64,000 bases of DNA from Streptomyces aculeolatus (lineage in GTDB: Bacteria; Actinomycetota; Actinomycetes; Streptomycetales; Streptomycetaceae). How positions within the stretch are numbered: position 1 is the first letter of the stretch; each line of letters starts with the position of its first letter. The notes beneath the pieces were generated by a model. The model was not told where the DNA came from, ran no database searches, and was given only the letters and a program-made list of their open reading frames with translations. Below, piece after piece: positions 54,347-62,593 of this stretch. The translations under genes were made by a program, and so were the position numbers. Where the stretch lies: NCBI RefSeq assembly GCF_020400605.1, contig NZ_JAINRD010000002.1:372001-436000 (forward strand). The letters run 5' to 3'.

Positions 54347-55360
54347 ATGGCCGGAAAGCTTCATGTCCACTTCAACGATCGGGACTTCCGCCACGTCCAG
54401 CTCGCGCGCACCGCCGACCCGATCTGGGAGGCGATCCTCGGGCTGCACGTCGCCTACACCCCCGCACCCCTCCTCCCCGCCCGGCTGCGCCCCTTCCACC
54501 GCCGCGCCCGGCACCGCCTCCGCCACCACGACCTGCGCCGGCCCTGCCGCCTCCTCAACGGCATCGCACCCGCCGACGCCACCTACTTCCCCGACTTCCT
54601 CACCCCCGTCGAATCCGAGGACGGAATCACCGCGGGACTGCGCACCCTGCGCGCCACCCCCGCCACCCGCCTCGCCCGCGAGATCCGCCTCGCCGCCCGC
54701 CACCGCCCCCTGCCGCCCTGGACCCGCCGCCTCGCCGCCGGCGACCGCACCGTCCTCGGCGACCTCGCCGACGCCCTCCAGCACGTACACAACCGGCTCA
54801 TCGCCCCCGACTGGAGCGAAATCGAAGCCACCGTCGCCGCCGACCGCGCACGCCAACTCGAAGCACTCGAAGCCGGCATGCCCGCCGTCCTCGCCACCCT
54901 CGACCCCTTCACCTGGACCGACCCCGTACTCAGCGCCCCCTACCCCGTCGACTCCACCCTCCACCTGCACGGACGCGGCATCCGCCTCATCCCCTCCTAC
55001 TTCTGCCACACCACCCCCGTCGCCATCGCCGACCACGGACTCCCGCCCGTCGTCGTCCACCCCGTACGCCGCCACCCCGCCCCCGACGCCACCGCCGCCA
55101 CCGACGGCGCAACCCCCCACCGCGACACCGCACTCGCCGCACTCCTCGGCACCAGCCGCGCCCGCATCCTCGCCGCACTCACCCCCACCAGCGCCCCCGC
55201 CACCACCGGCGGCCTCGCCGCCCGCCTCGGCATGCCCGCCTCCTCCGTCAGCGGCCACCTCACCGTCCTGCGCCGCGCCGGCCTCGCCGAAAGCGAACGC
55301 ACCGGACCCCACGTCGTACACCGCCTCACCGCCCGCGGCCGGCACCTCCTCGACGGCTGA
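54347..55360 (+). CDS. DUF5937/ArsR-type winged-helix regulator
   Basis: 337 residues from ATG 54347. There is no ribosome site, and TACCCT at 54336-54341 would place the transcription start at the ATG, so the mRNA is probably leaderless. The N-terminal 240 residues match DUF5937 (VHFNDRDFRHVQLARTADPI, PVVVHPVRR). An ArsR-like helix-turn-helix follows at about 265-335 (LGTSRARILAALTPTSAPAT, LAARLGMPASSVSGHLTVLR). It is related to BldC-independent regulators of unknown ligand. Unusually rich in CCC/GCC codons, as are the next two genes. Confidence 0.85.
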   Translation: MAGKLHVHFNDRDFRHVQLARTADPIWEAILGLHVAYTPAPLLPARLRPFHRRARHRLRHHDLRRPCRLLNGIAPADATYFPDFLTPVESEDGITAGLRTLRATPATRLAREIRLAARHRPLPPWTRRLAAGDRTVLGDLADALQHVHNRLIAPDWSEIEATVAADRARQLEALEAGMPAVLATLDPFTWTDPVLSAPYPVDSTLHLHGRGIRLIPSYFCHTTPVAIADHGLPPVVVHPVRRHPAPDATAATDGATPHRDTALAALLGTSRARILAALTPTSAPATTGGLAARLGMPASSVSGHLTVLRRAGLAESERTGPHVVHRLTARGRHLLDG

Positions 55361-55426
55361 CCGCCGAACCGCGCCCCACCCGCGCCGAACCCGCGTCCGG
55401 CGGCATTCGCCGTACGTCCCCCGCAA

Positions 55427-55433
55427 GTTCACC
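55427..55433 (+). promoter_or_regulatory. Single PHO-box-like unit upstream of the phoD operon
   Basis: GTTCACC, followed by CACC, matches one 11-bp unit of the Streptomyces PhoP box (direct repeats of GTTCACC type). An adjacent second unit is not convincing. It lies about 165 bp before the operon start. Confidence 0.35.
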
Positions 55434-55450
55434 CACCGCTGGTGTGATAC

Positions 55451-55583
55451 CCGCACCCCCACCCCGACCGCCCCACCGGGGCACACCCGAGCCCGACCGC
55501 AGACCGCACCCCCACCCCACCCCGACCACACCCGCACCGCGGTAACCGCACCGCGGCAACCGCACACCCCCACCCCGACCGCC
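55451..55583 (+). repeat. C-rich repeats in the leader of the phoD operon
   Basis: CACCCCCACCCC occurs at about 55454, 55508 and 55565, twice followed by GACCGCC. ACCGCACCGCGG is repeated in tandem at 55533-55558. The stretch is almost free of G runs and T. Confidence 0.6.
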
Positions 55584-55595
55584 AGGGAGGCACGC

Positions 55596-56192
55596 GTGAA
55601 CCTCGTCGTCAACGGCGACGCAGAGACCGGGCCCGGAGGCACCGCCGAGCCCGTCGACACCGTCCACGGCTGGCGCCTCACCCAAGGCGCCCCCGCCCTC
55701 GTCCCGTACGACCTCGGCGGCGGCTACCCCACCCCCGACGACCCCGGCCCCACCACCCGCGGCACCCGCTTCTTCACCGGCGGCAACAGCCCGCGCACCG
55801 CACTCCTCCAGGACATCGAACTCCCCGCCACAGGCGCCACCGGCCACCAGGCCATCGACGCCGGCCGCGTCCGCTACACCCTCGCCGCCTGGCTCGGCGG
55901 CTACGCCGACCAGCAGGACGGCGCCCGCCTCTCCGTCGAACTCCGCGACACCCGCGGCACCCCCCTCGCCCTCAGCGTCCTCGGCCCCGTCACCGCCGAA
56001 GAACGCGCGGGCCGCACCGCCCTCCTCGAACGCACCGCCACCGCAGCCGTACCACCCGGCAGCCGCACCGCCCGCCTCCTGCTCACCCTCACCCGCGCCG
56101 GCGGGACCTCCAACGACGGCTACGCCGACGCCGTCACCCTCGCCCTCACCACCGCCGCCCGCACCACCCGCAAGGGAGGCCGCCGCCCATGA
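55596..56192 (+). CDS. Beta-sandwich protein coupled to PhoD
   Basis: 198 residues, GTG behind AGGGAGGCACGC. It starts directly with NLVVNGDAETGPGGTAEPVD and continues GTRFFTGGNSPRTALLQDIE, YTLAAWLGGYADQQDGARLS and GYADAVTLAL. This resembles galactose-binding-like or CBM-type jelly rolls. No signal peptide is present, although homologues of this module are usually exported. Its stop overlaps the phoD start by four bases, so the two proteins should be made together and may form a complex. Function inferred only. Confidence 0.72.
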   Translation: MNLVVNGDAETGPGGTAEPVDTVHGWRLTQGAPALVPYDLGGGYPTPDDPGPTTRGTRFFTGGNSPRTALLQDIELPATGATGHQAIDAGRVRYTLAAWLGGYADQQDGARLSVELRDTRGTPLALSVLGPVTAEERAGRTALLERTATAAVPPGSRTARLLLTLTRAGGTSNDGYADAVTLALTTAARTTRKGGRRP

Positions 56193-57754
56193 CCGTCGAC
56201 CGCCGCACCCTGCTGCGCGCCGCGGCCGCCACCGGCGCACTCGGCGCCGCCTGGCCGCTGACCGCGGGACTCACCCCCGCCCAGGCCCGCACCGCCGCCG
56301 AAGCACTCGGCGCGCGGTACGACACCGCGCCCTTCACCCTCGGCGTCGCCTCCGGCGACCCCCGGCCCGACTCCGTCCTGCTGTGGACCCGCCTCGCCCC
56401 CGAACCCCTCGCCGCCGACCAGGACCTCCCCGAAACCGTCGAAGTCCGCTGGACCGTCGCCGAAGACCCCGCGCTGAGCCGCATCGTCGCCAGCGGCACC
56501 GCACCCGCCTCCGCCACCCTCGGCCACAGCGTCCACATCCCCGTCACCGGCCTGGCCCCCGGCCGCACCTACCACTACGCCTTCAGCGCCCTCGGCCGCA
56601 CCAGCCGCACCGGCCGCACCCGCACCGCCCCCGGCGCACCCGTCGGCCGCGTCCGCTTCGCCGCCGCCAACTGCCAGGCGTTCCACGACGGCTACTACGC
56701 CGCCCACCGCGGCATCGCCGCCGAAGACGTCGACTTCGTCATCCACCTCGGCGACTACATCTACGAACACGGCCAGGTCGGCGGCGTACCCGAAGACCAC
56801 GTCCGCGACCACGACGGACCCGAGACCCTCACCCTCGCCGACTACCGCAAACGCCACGCCCTCTACAAGGGCGACCCCGCACTCCGCGACGCCCACGCCG
56901 CCCACCCCTGGTACCTCACCTGGGACGACCACGAGGTCGCCAACGACTACAGCGGAAGCACCGGCTCCGCCCCCTTCGTGCGCCGCCGCGCCGCCGCCTA
57001 CCAGGCCTGGTACGAACACATGCCGCACCGCGACTCCTTCGGCGACTCCGCACTCCCCGACCCCGAGATCCACCGCGTCCGCGACTGGGGCGGCCTCCTC
57101 CAGCTCACCATCCTCGACCTGCGCTCCCACCGCTCCGCGCAGAACCTCCCCGACGGCACCATCCTCGGCGCCGACCAGAAGAACTGGCTCAAGCAGCACA
57201 TCGACAACGCCCCCGACGGCTGGCACGTCTGGGCCAACTCGATCATGCTCAGCCAGCTCCGCGGCTCACCCGGCGGCCCGTACATGTTCACCGACCAGTG
57301 GGACGGCTTCCTCGCCGAACGCAGAGAAGTCCTCCAGCACGCCCACGCCGCCGGCCTCGAAGACCTCGTCGTCGTCACCGGCGACTGGCACTCCGCCTTC
57401 GTCGACGACATCCGCACCGACTACGACGACCCCGAATCGCCGCTCGTCGGCACCGAGTTCACCGCGCACTCCGTCACCTCCGGCGCGTACTCACCGGACT
57501 GGAACCAGACCAACGGACCCGTCATGGGCGCCGCGAACCCGCACCTGAAGTACTTCGAGGGCAACCGCTACGGCTACGACGTCTACGACGTCACCCCCGA
57601 ACGCTTCAGCGCCCACATGCGCGTCATCGGCGACCGCCGCGACCCCGACTCGCCCGTCACCACCCTCACCACGTTCCACGTCGACCGCGGCACCCCCGGC
57701 AGCCACGAGGACGAGGCGACGAAGAACTCCCCGGCCCAGTACCGCCGCGACTGA
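56189..57754 (+). CDS. phoD: PhoD-family alkaline phosphatase/phosphodiesterase
   Basis: 521 residues, ATG overlapping the upstream stop. DRRTLLRAAAATGALGAAWP is a Tat signal. N-terminal PhoD_N Ig-like domain at about 45-145 (FTLGVASGDPRPDSVLLWTR), then the metallophosphatase domain: AANCQAFHDGYYAAH with the Cys metal ligand, VIHLGDYIYEH, YLTWDDHEVANDYSGS, MLSQLRGSPGG and VTGDWHSAFVDDI. PhoD enzymes hydrolyse phosphomonoesters and diesters, including wall teichoic acid, in phosphate starvation. Control by PhoP is plausible. Confidence 0.95.
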   Translation: MTVDRRTLLRAAAATGALGAAWPLTAGLTPAQARTAAEALGARYDTAPFTLGVASGDPRPDSVLLWTRLAPEPLAADQDLPETVEVRWTVAEDPALSRIVASGTAPASATLGHSVHIPVTGLAPGRTYHYAFSALGRTSRTGRTRTAPGAPVGRVRFAAANCQAFHDGYYAAHRGIAAEDVDFVIHLGDYIYEHGQVGGVPEDHVRDHDGPETLTLADYRKRHALYKGDPALRDAHAAHPWYLTWDDHEVANDYSGSTGSAPFVRRRAAAYQAWYEHMPHRDSFGDSALPDPEIHRVRDWGGLLQLTILDLRSHRSAQNLPDGTILGADQKNWLKQHIDNAPDGWHVWANSIMLSQLRGSPGGPYMFTDQWDGFLAERREVLQHAHAAGLEDLVVVTGDWHSAFVDDIRTDYDDPESPLVGTEFTAHSVTSGAYSPDWNQTNGPVMGAANPHLKYFEGNRYGYDVYDVTPERFSAHMRVIGDRRDPDSPVTTLTTFHVDRGTPGSHEDEATKNSPAQYRRD

Positions 57755-58081
57755 CACACGCCGCACCGGCGCCCCCGGCCCGCCCCGGCAACTGCCCGGC
57801 ATCCGCGGGCGGTCGGCACCCGGCCGGACCACGCACGCCGTCGGCCGCACGGCGTACGGACCCGGCCGGGTTGCCGCCTGGGGACCCCGCCCGATCGTCC
57901 GCCGCCCCCAACACCCAAGTCAATCCTCGCAATTGCTTGCGCCGGGCCCAGGCTGACCTTGGGGCAGCCGGGACGTAAAAACCCGGAAACCCGTGTGTCC
58001 CTGCGCGGTCACCTGTTCGGCCCATCGATAGAATCGCGCGATGGCCGCACCGGGAAACACGCGAAACTGCGAGGAGGCACG
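57755..58081 (+). other. Intergenic region upstream of the SepF-like gene
   Basis: 327 bp. The first half is GC-rich without a clean terminator. The second half is more AT-rich and includes CTGACC, 17 bases, TAAAAA (57952-57980) and a TAGAAT -10-like box at 58029-58034 near the gene start. No gene is seen. Confidence 0.4.
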
Positions 58082-58453
58082 TTGACCGGACATGACGTCA
58101 CCGACGAGCAGTGGCAGGGGCTCGCCGAAGTCGTCCCCCTGCGCGGCAACGAATGGCCCTCCTGGACCGGGCACCAAGCCCTCGACGACCCCGAAGTCGA
58201 CGCCGACCAGCGGCAGTTCGTCGTCATCCGCTGCCAGGTCTTCGCCGACGCCCGGCGCGTCGCCGAATACCTGATAGCGCAGGTCCCCGTCCTGCTGGAC
58301 CTCACCGGCGCCGAGATCGACGTCGCCAAACGCATCCTCGACTTCGCCAGCGGCGTCACCTTCGGCATCCAGAGCAGCATGCACCGCGTCGACCGCAACG
58401 TCTTCCTCCTCGCCCCCGTCGGCACGGAAGTCGAACCGGTCGCAAGCCGCTGA
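58082..58453 (+). CDS. SepF-like protein
   Basis: 123 residues from TTG 58082, chosen because GAGGAGG lies directly upstream. Residues about 40-120 are the SepF fold: FVVIRCQVFADARRVAEYLI, VLLDLTGAEIDVAKRILDFA, SGVTFGIQSSMHRVDRNVFL, LAPVGTEV. SepF anchors FtsZ to the membrane; Streptomyces carry extra SepF-like proteins (SflA/SflB type) that modulate division during sporulation. The N-terminal amphipathic membrane helix of true SepF is absent or degenerate, and the gene is away from the dcw cluster. A modulator role is therefore more likely than the main divisome function. Confidence 0.82.
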   Translation: MTGHDVTDEQWQGLAEVVPLRGNEWPSWTGHQALDDPEVDADQRQFVVIRCQVFADARRVAEYLIAQVPVLLDLTGAEIDVAKRILDFASGVTFGIQSSMHRVDRNVFLLAPVGTEVEPVASR

Positions 58454-58592
58454 CCGCACACCGCACCTGACGGGACGCCGGCCGACGCCGGCCGGCGACC
58501 CGCCGGGGACCACCCCTCCCACTCCGACTCACCCCCGCCCACGGGCAACCCATCTCGCGCCCCGCGGACTCTGAAGGGTGAAGGGGGTGCCC

Positions 58593-59153
58593 ATGACTGC
58601 CGAGCAGAGTGAGAGGGACGCCGATTTCCAGGGCTTCATGGCGAGCCGCTGGCCCCGGCTGCTGCGTACCGCATACCTGCTGACCGGCGAGCAGCACGCC
58701 GCCGAAGACCTCGCACAGACCGCACTGGAACGGGCGTACGTCGCCTGGCGGCGGGTGACGCAGGCCGAGGACCCGGACGCGTACGTCCGCAGGATCCTCA
58801 TCAACGCCCATTCCCGCCGCTTCCGCCACGGCAGGCGACCCGAACTGCCCCACGGGCAGAGCGGCGGCACGGAAGGAACGCAACACACCGAGGACCGGGA
58901 CCGCATCGCCCAGGCGGACGACCGCCTCGCGCTGCTGCCCGCACTGCTCGCGCTGCCGCCCAGACAGCGGCAGGCCGTCGTCCTGCGCTACTGGGAGGAC
59001 CTCAGCGTGGACGAGGCGGCAGCAGCCATGGGCTGCTCGACGGGAACGATCAAGAGCCAGACGGCCAAGGCACTGGCCAAGTTGCGGAAATCACCCGCCC
59101 TGAAGCAGCCGACGGTGCACGTCCGCGAACGCGCCGCCGGAAAAGAGAGGTGA
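58593..59153 (+). CDS. SigE-family ECF sigma factor
   Basis: 186 residues from ATG 58593, with AAGGGGG six bases upstream; GTG 58578 is an alternative. Region 2 is FMASRWPRLLRTAYLLTGEQ, HAAEDLAQTALERAYVAWRR, and region 4 is LPPRQRQAVVLRYWEDLSVD, GCSTGTIKSQTAKALAKLR. This is the actinobacterial SigE-family subgroup (ECF with DPDAYVRRILIN), usually paired with a single-pass membrane protein. The next gene overlaps by four bases and is such a protein. Confidence 0.93.
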   Translation: MTAEQSERDADFQGFMASRWPRLLRTAYLLTGEQHAAEDLAQTALERAYVAWRRVTQAEDPDAYVRRILINAHSRRFRHGRRPELPHGQSGGTEGTQHTEDRDRIAQADDRLALLPALLALPPRQRQAVVLRYWEDLSVDEAAAAMGCSTGTIKSQTAKALAKLRKSPALKQPTVHVRERAAGKER

Positions 59154-60019
59154 GGGACGTGCACGACGACGGAATCGACACAGCTCTGCCGGAACGACTC
59201 GCGGCAGCCGCGGACCAGGTGGTCATCACCCCGGTCCCCACCACCGCAGTACTGCGCACGGCACGCCGCCGGCGCAACGCAAGGAGGCTGGCCCTCGGTA
59301 CAGCCGCCCTGGTCGGCGGCGGCCTCGTCACCGCCGCGCTGGGAGGACTGCCGGATGCCGACGAAAAGCGTCAGCCCACCGCGGTCCTCGTCCCGCCCGC
59401 GACACCCTCCCCCGCCGGGCCCGGGGTGACACGGCCCTCCAACGCGGTCCTCGGCGAAGGCACGGCGGACGGCCACCGCTTCCGCGTCGAGGTCGACATC
59501 TGGGCGGCCGCCGCCGACGAGGACGACGTCTGGAACCAGATCCGGGCGATGTACGAGAGCGACACCGAGATGCCGTTCGAGGTCGGGAACGGTGCCAACC
59601 ACCCCCCCGTCAAAGGCGAGGACAAGCTGCCCTTCACGCCGGGAAAGTCCTGGTTCTACATCTACGTCTCGGTGGACGGCAACCCACGGGACACCGCCGT
59701 GAGCGGACGGGTCCTCACCGGCCGCAACGACCGGATGCACGTATCCGGCAGCAACCTCGACGGCGACGGCAACGAGGGTGCCGACGCCGAGGAGAGGACC
59801 GTCGAGCTGCTCTACGGCTACGTGCCCGAAGGGGTCGACCGCGCGGAGATCGCGTGGGAGAACGGCACCGTGTCGAAGCTGGAGCTGGTCGAGGCGGCGG
59901 GATCGCCGGGGCGCTGGTTCACGGCCGCCGGACCGGAAGGCGGAGTCGATCCGGACGAACTGCGCACCTACGACGCCGACGGACAGCCGGCCGAGGGCCA
60001 CGACTTCAACGGCTGGTGA
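59150..60019 (+). CDS. Single-pass membrane protein, possible anti-sigma partner
   Basis: 289 residues, GTG overlapping the sigma-factor stop (GTG 59159 also possible). A short cytoplasmic N-terminus (about 1-45) ends in an Arg cluster (RTARRRRNARRL). One membrane helix follows (LALGTAALVGGGLVTAALGG), then a Pro-rich linker and an extracytoplasmic domain (about 100-289) with DNAs-binding features absent. No zinc-binding HxxxCxxC motif is visible. Its position makes it the likely regulator or sensor of the sigma factor. Family not recognised. Confidence 0.72.
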   Translation: MRDVHDDGIDTALPERLAAAADQVVITPVPTTAVLRTARRRRNARRLALGTAALVGGGLVTAALGGLPDADEKRQPTAVLVPPATPSPAGPGVTRPSNAVLGEGTADGHRFRVEVDIWAAAADEDDVWNQIRAMYESDTEMPFEVGNGANHPPVKGEDKLPFTPGKSWFYIYVSVDGNPRDTAVSGRVLTGRNDRMHVSGSNLDGDGNEGADAEERTVELLYGYVPEGVDRAEIAWENGTVSKLELVEAAGSPGRWFTAAGPEGGVDPDELRTYDADGQPAEGHDFNGW

Positions 60020-60194
60020 GCCGGCCCCCGTGCGCGGGTGCAGCAGGCCACGTGCACGGGTGAGCCCGGCCCCGCGCCGCCTTACCCTGCCCGCGGTGCG
60101 AGCCTCCGCCGAATCGCGGGGGCTCGCCCGTTCGGGCGAAGGTGGCGCTGCCGGAACGGTTCGGCTCGGGACGGGCTCAATAGCGTCGCGGGAC

Positions 60195-61415
60195 ATGACC
60201 TCCCCCACCATCCCGCGCACGGCCCACGGCGCACGCAACCCCCGCACCGACCGGGCCACCCTCGGCGAACTGCGCCTGTCCGCCTTCAAATCGCACCGCG
60301 GCACCCGGCTCCGGCTCGGACCCCTCACCCTGTTCACCGGCGGCAGCGGCAGCGGGAAGACCGCGGCACTCGAAGCATGCGGCGTGCTGGCCGGACTCGG
60401 TGCCGGAGCCACCCTGGAGGAAGCCTTCGCGTCCGTGCCCGGCGGCGCCGCCGCCTGCGTACCGCACAACGCCAAGCCCGACGCCGCCGGCCGCCGCGGC
60501 GTCCGCCTCGGCTGCACCGTCCGCGGCCCGCTCGGCGACATCCGGCTCGACGTCGCCGTCCAGGCAGAACCCGAACTGCGCATCGTCGGCGAACGCCTCA
60601 CCGGGGCCGGCCACACCCTCCTCGCCACCGCACTGCGCGACCCCCGGCGCGACCGCGTCCAGGCGTCCTGGCACACCGCGGGCTCCGCCCCCGTCACCCG
60701 CGCCCCGCTGCCCGACGACCGGCTCGGCACGGCCCTCTTACCACTGCGCGTCGGCGGCCGTACGGACGGCGAGCGGCTCGTGCTCGCCGCCGCGGAACAA
60801 GCCGTCCTCGCACTGCGCTCCGTCTACCCCTGCGACCCGCACCCCGCGCACATGCGGGCCGCCACCGCCGTACCCATCGGCGGCGAAGAACTCGCCCCCG
60901 ACTGCCGCAACCTCCCCGCGGTGCTGCGCCGCGTACGCGACGAATGCGGTACCCGGCACGCGGCGCTCCTGGACGCGCTGCGCGGCGGCTGCGCGGGCCC
61001 GGTGGACGACCTGACGACGGAGGAGTACGGGGACGGGCTGGTGCGGGCGGTGCTGCGGCGCGAACCGGGGCGGCGCAGCACACCGGTCGAGACGCTGGGC
61101 GACGGGGAGTTGCGCTACCTCGCGCTGGCGCTGGTGCTGCTCACCGGGCCCGGGGTGCTGGCCGTCGACCCGGCGTCGGAGGTGCTGCCGGCGCGGCAGG
61201 TGCTGACGGTGGTGGCGGACGGGCTCGACCGGTGCCTCGACGGGCGGCAGGCGGGGGAACTGGTGGCGCTGTGCGGGCGGATGGCGGAGCGCGGGCACAT
61301 CCGGGTGGTGGGCTCCGTGAGCGACTCGGCGCTGGCGGAGGCGGAGTGCGCGACAGCGGTCGCGCTGCCGAACCGGCCGGCGCCGCGGCAGGAGGGGGCG
61401 GCGACGGCGGGGTGA
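60195..61415 (+). CDS. AAA ATPase, SMC/ABC-like (AAA_21 type)
   Basis: 406 residues from ATG 60195. There is no ribosome site; TAGCGT at 60181-60186 suggests a leaderless mRNA. LGELRLSAFKSHRGTRLRLG and the Walker A GGSGSGKTA (about 53-61) resemble RecF/SMC-type heads. LGDGELRYLALALVLLTGPG is the signature-like motif, and VLAVDPASE is the position of Walker B, with Pro instead of the second acidic residue. No coiled coil or nuclease partner is present. Cellular role unknown. The middle section is variable and proline-poor. Confidence 0.75.
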   Translation: MTSPTIPRTAHGARNPRTDRATLGELRLSAFKSHRGTRLRLGPLTLFTGGSGSGKTAALEACGVLAGLGAGATLEEAFASVPGGAAACVPHNAKPDAAGRRGVRLGCTVRGPLGDIRLDVAVQAEPELRIVGERLTGAGHTLLATALRDPRRDRVQASWHTAGSAPVTRAPLPDDRLGTALLPLRVGGRTDGERLVLAAAEQAVLALRSVYPCDPHPAHMRAATAVPIGGEELAPDCRNLPAVLRRVRDECGTRHAALLDALRGGCAGPVDDLTTEEYGDGLVRAVLRREPGRRSTPVETLGDGELRYLALALVLLTGPGVLAVDPASEVLPARQVLTVVADGLDRCLDGRQAGELVALCGRMAERGHIRVVGSVSDSALAEAECATAVALPNRPAPRQEGAATAG

Positions 61416-61457
61416 GGGGTTGGCCTATGGGCCAGGTTCCTGACGGCTGTCAGATTT

Positions 61458-61511
61458 CAGATTCGCGAATCTGTCAGTCGTCAGGTCGTGTCCGTCAGTC
61501 GTCAGGCCGTG
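61458..61511. promoter_or_regulatory. Palindrome and tandem repeats upstream of the tandem GNAT gene
   Basis: CAGATTCGCGAATCTG (61458-61473) is a perfect 16-bp palindrome. It is followed by two 18-bp direct repeats, GTCAGTCGTCAGGTCGTG (61473-61490) and the same with one change (61494-61511), 21 bp apart. AT-rich relative to the surroundings. Probable regulator binding sites. Confidence 0.6.
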
Positions 61512-61556
61512 CGAAATTGTGTTGCGGACCGCCGGCCGGCCCCGGACAGTTGGCGG

Positions 61557-62564
61557 ATGCCACTCACCGTGCGGGCGGCGCGGCTCGACGACGCCCCCGC
61601 CATCTGTGCGCTCCTGAACGAGATCGACGTCCTGGAGGTCGGCCGTCCGGAGACGGACCTGCACACCGTCGAGGCGGACCTCGGGCACCCCGATGCCGAT
61701 CTCCCGCAGAACTCGTGGCTGGCCTTCGACGAAGCCGGCACCCTCGTCGCGTACGGGCTGCTCTGGGACGAATCGTACGCCGAGCGCATCGACGTCGACC
61801 ACTACGTGCTGCCCGGCCACCAGGGCGCCGGGCTGCGGCTGCTGGAGCTGATGGAGGCCCGGGCCGCGGTGAAGGCCGCCGCCAACGGCTTCCGCCGGGC
61901 CGTCGTCCACCTGCACCTCAACACCGCGCCCACGACGGACACCGCGCTCCTCGACGCCCGCGGCTGGCACGTCGTACGCCGCTACCACGTCCTGACCCGC
62001 GACCTCGCCCCCACCGCTGCACACGCCACCGGAAACGCCGCCGCCCCGGACCCGGCCCCAGCACCAGCCCCGGTCCCGGTCCCGCCGCCCGGCGTGCGGC
62101 TGCGCGACTGCACCGCCGAGCCCGACCGGCGCCGCGCACACGCCCTGCTCCAGCGCGCCATGTCCGAGCACTTCGACTTCCAGCCGCACAGCTACGAGAC
62201 CTGGCTGGCCGACCCCGCCAACGCAAGCCTCGACTGGTCGCTCGTCTGGATCGCCCACGTCGACGGGCTCGGCGACGCGGGCGCCCTGCTGGCGCGCGAC
62301 GACCGCGAGGCGATGGGCTGGATCTCCACCCTCGGGGTCCTGCCCGAGGCCCGCGGCCGCGGCCTGGGCGGCCTGCTGCTGCGGCACGCCTTCGCCGCGT
62401 TCGCCGGGCGGGGGCGGGAGACCGTCGGGCTCGGCGTCGACACCGGGAACGAGTCCGGCGCGCCGGCGCTCTACGAGCGGCACGGCATGGTCGTGTACTT
62501 CGCGGTGAACACCTGGGAGATCACACTGCCCGCGGCGGCCGACGCGGCCGTCGCGGACCGGTGA
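61557..62564 (+). CDS. Tandem GNAT acetyltransferase
   Basis: 335 residues from ATG 61557 (an upstream in-frame start would run through the repeats). Two GNAT folds: an N-terminal one (about 1-155; VDHYVLPGHQGAGLRLLELM) and a C-terminal one (about 175-330; STLGVLPEARGRGLGGLLLR with the acetyl-CoA loop RGRGLG, and YERHGMVVYFAVNTWE). They are joined by an Ala/Pro linker. This layout resembles mycothiol synthase and aminoglycoside acetyltransferase relatives; key MshD features were not established, so the substrate is left open. Confidence 0.85.
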   Translation: MPLTVRAARLDDAPAICALLNEIDVLEVGRPETDLHTVEADLGHPDADLPQNSWLAFDEAGTLVAYGLLWDESYAERIDVDHYVLPGHQGAGLRLLELMEARAAVKAAANGFRRAVVHLHLNTAPTTDTALLDARGWHVVRRYHVLTRDLAPTAAHATGNAAAPDPAPAPAPVPVPPPGVRLRDCTAEPDRRRAHALLQRAMSEHFDFQPHSYETWLADPANASLDWSLVWIAHVDGLGDAGALLARDDREAMGWISTLGVLPEARGRGLGGLLLRHAFAAFAGRGRETVGLGVDTGNESGAPALYERHGMVVYFAVNTWEITLPAAADAAVADR

Positions 62565-62593
62565 CGTACGAACGACAGCGAAACGGAGCGCAC

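Noticed and set aside
55451..55583. C-rich repeats resembling a CRISPR array
   Set aside because: Units are only about 12-19 bp, spacing is irregular, and no cas gene is present. They are low-complexity leader DNA.
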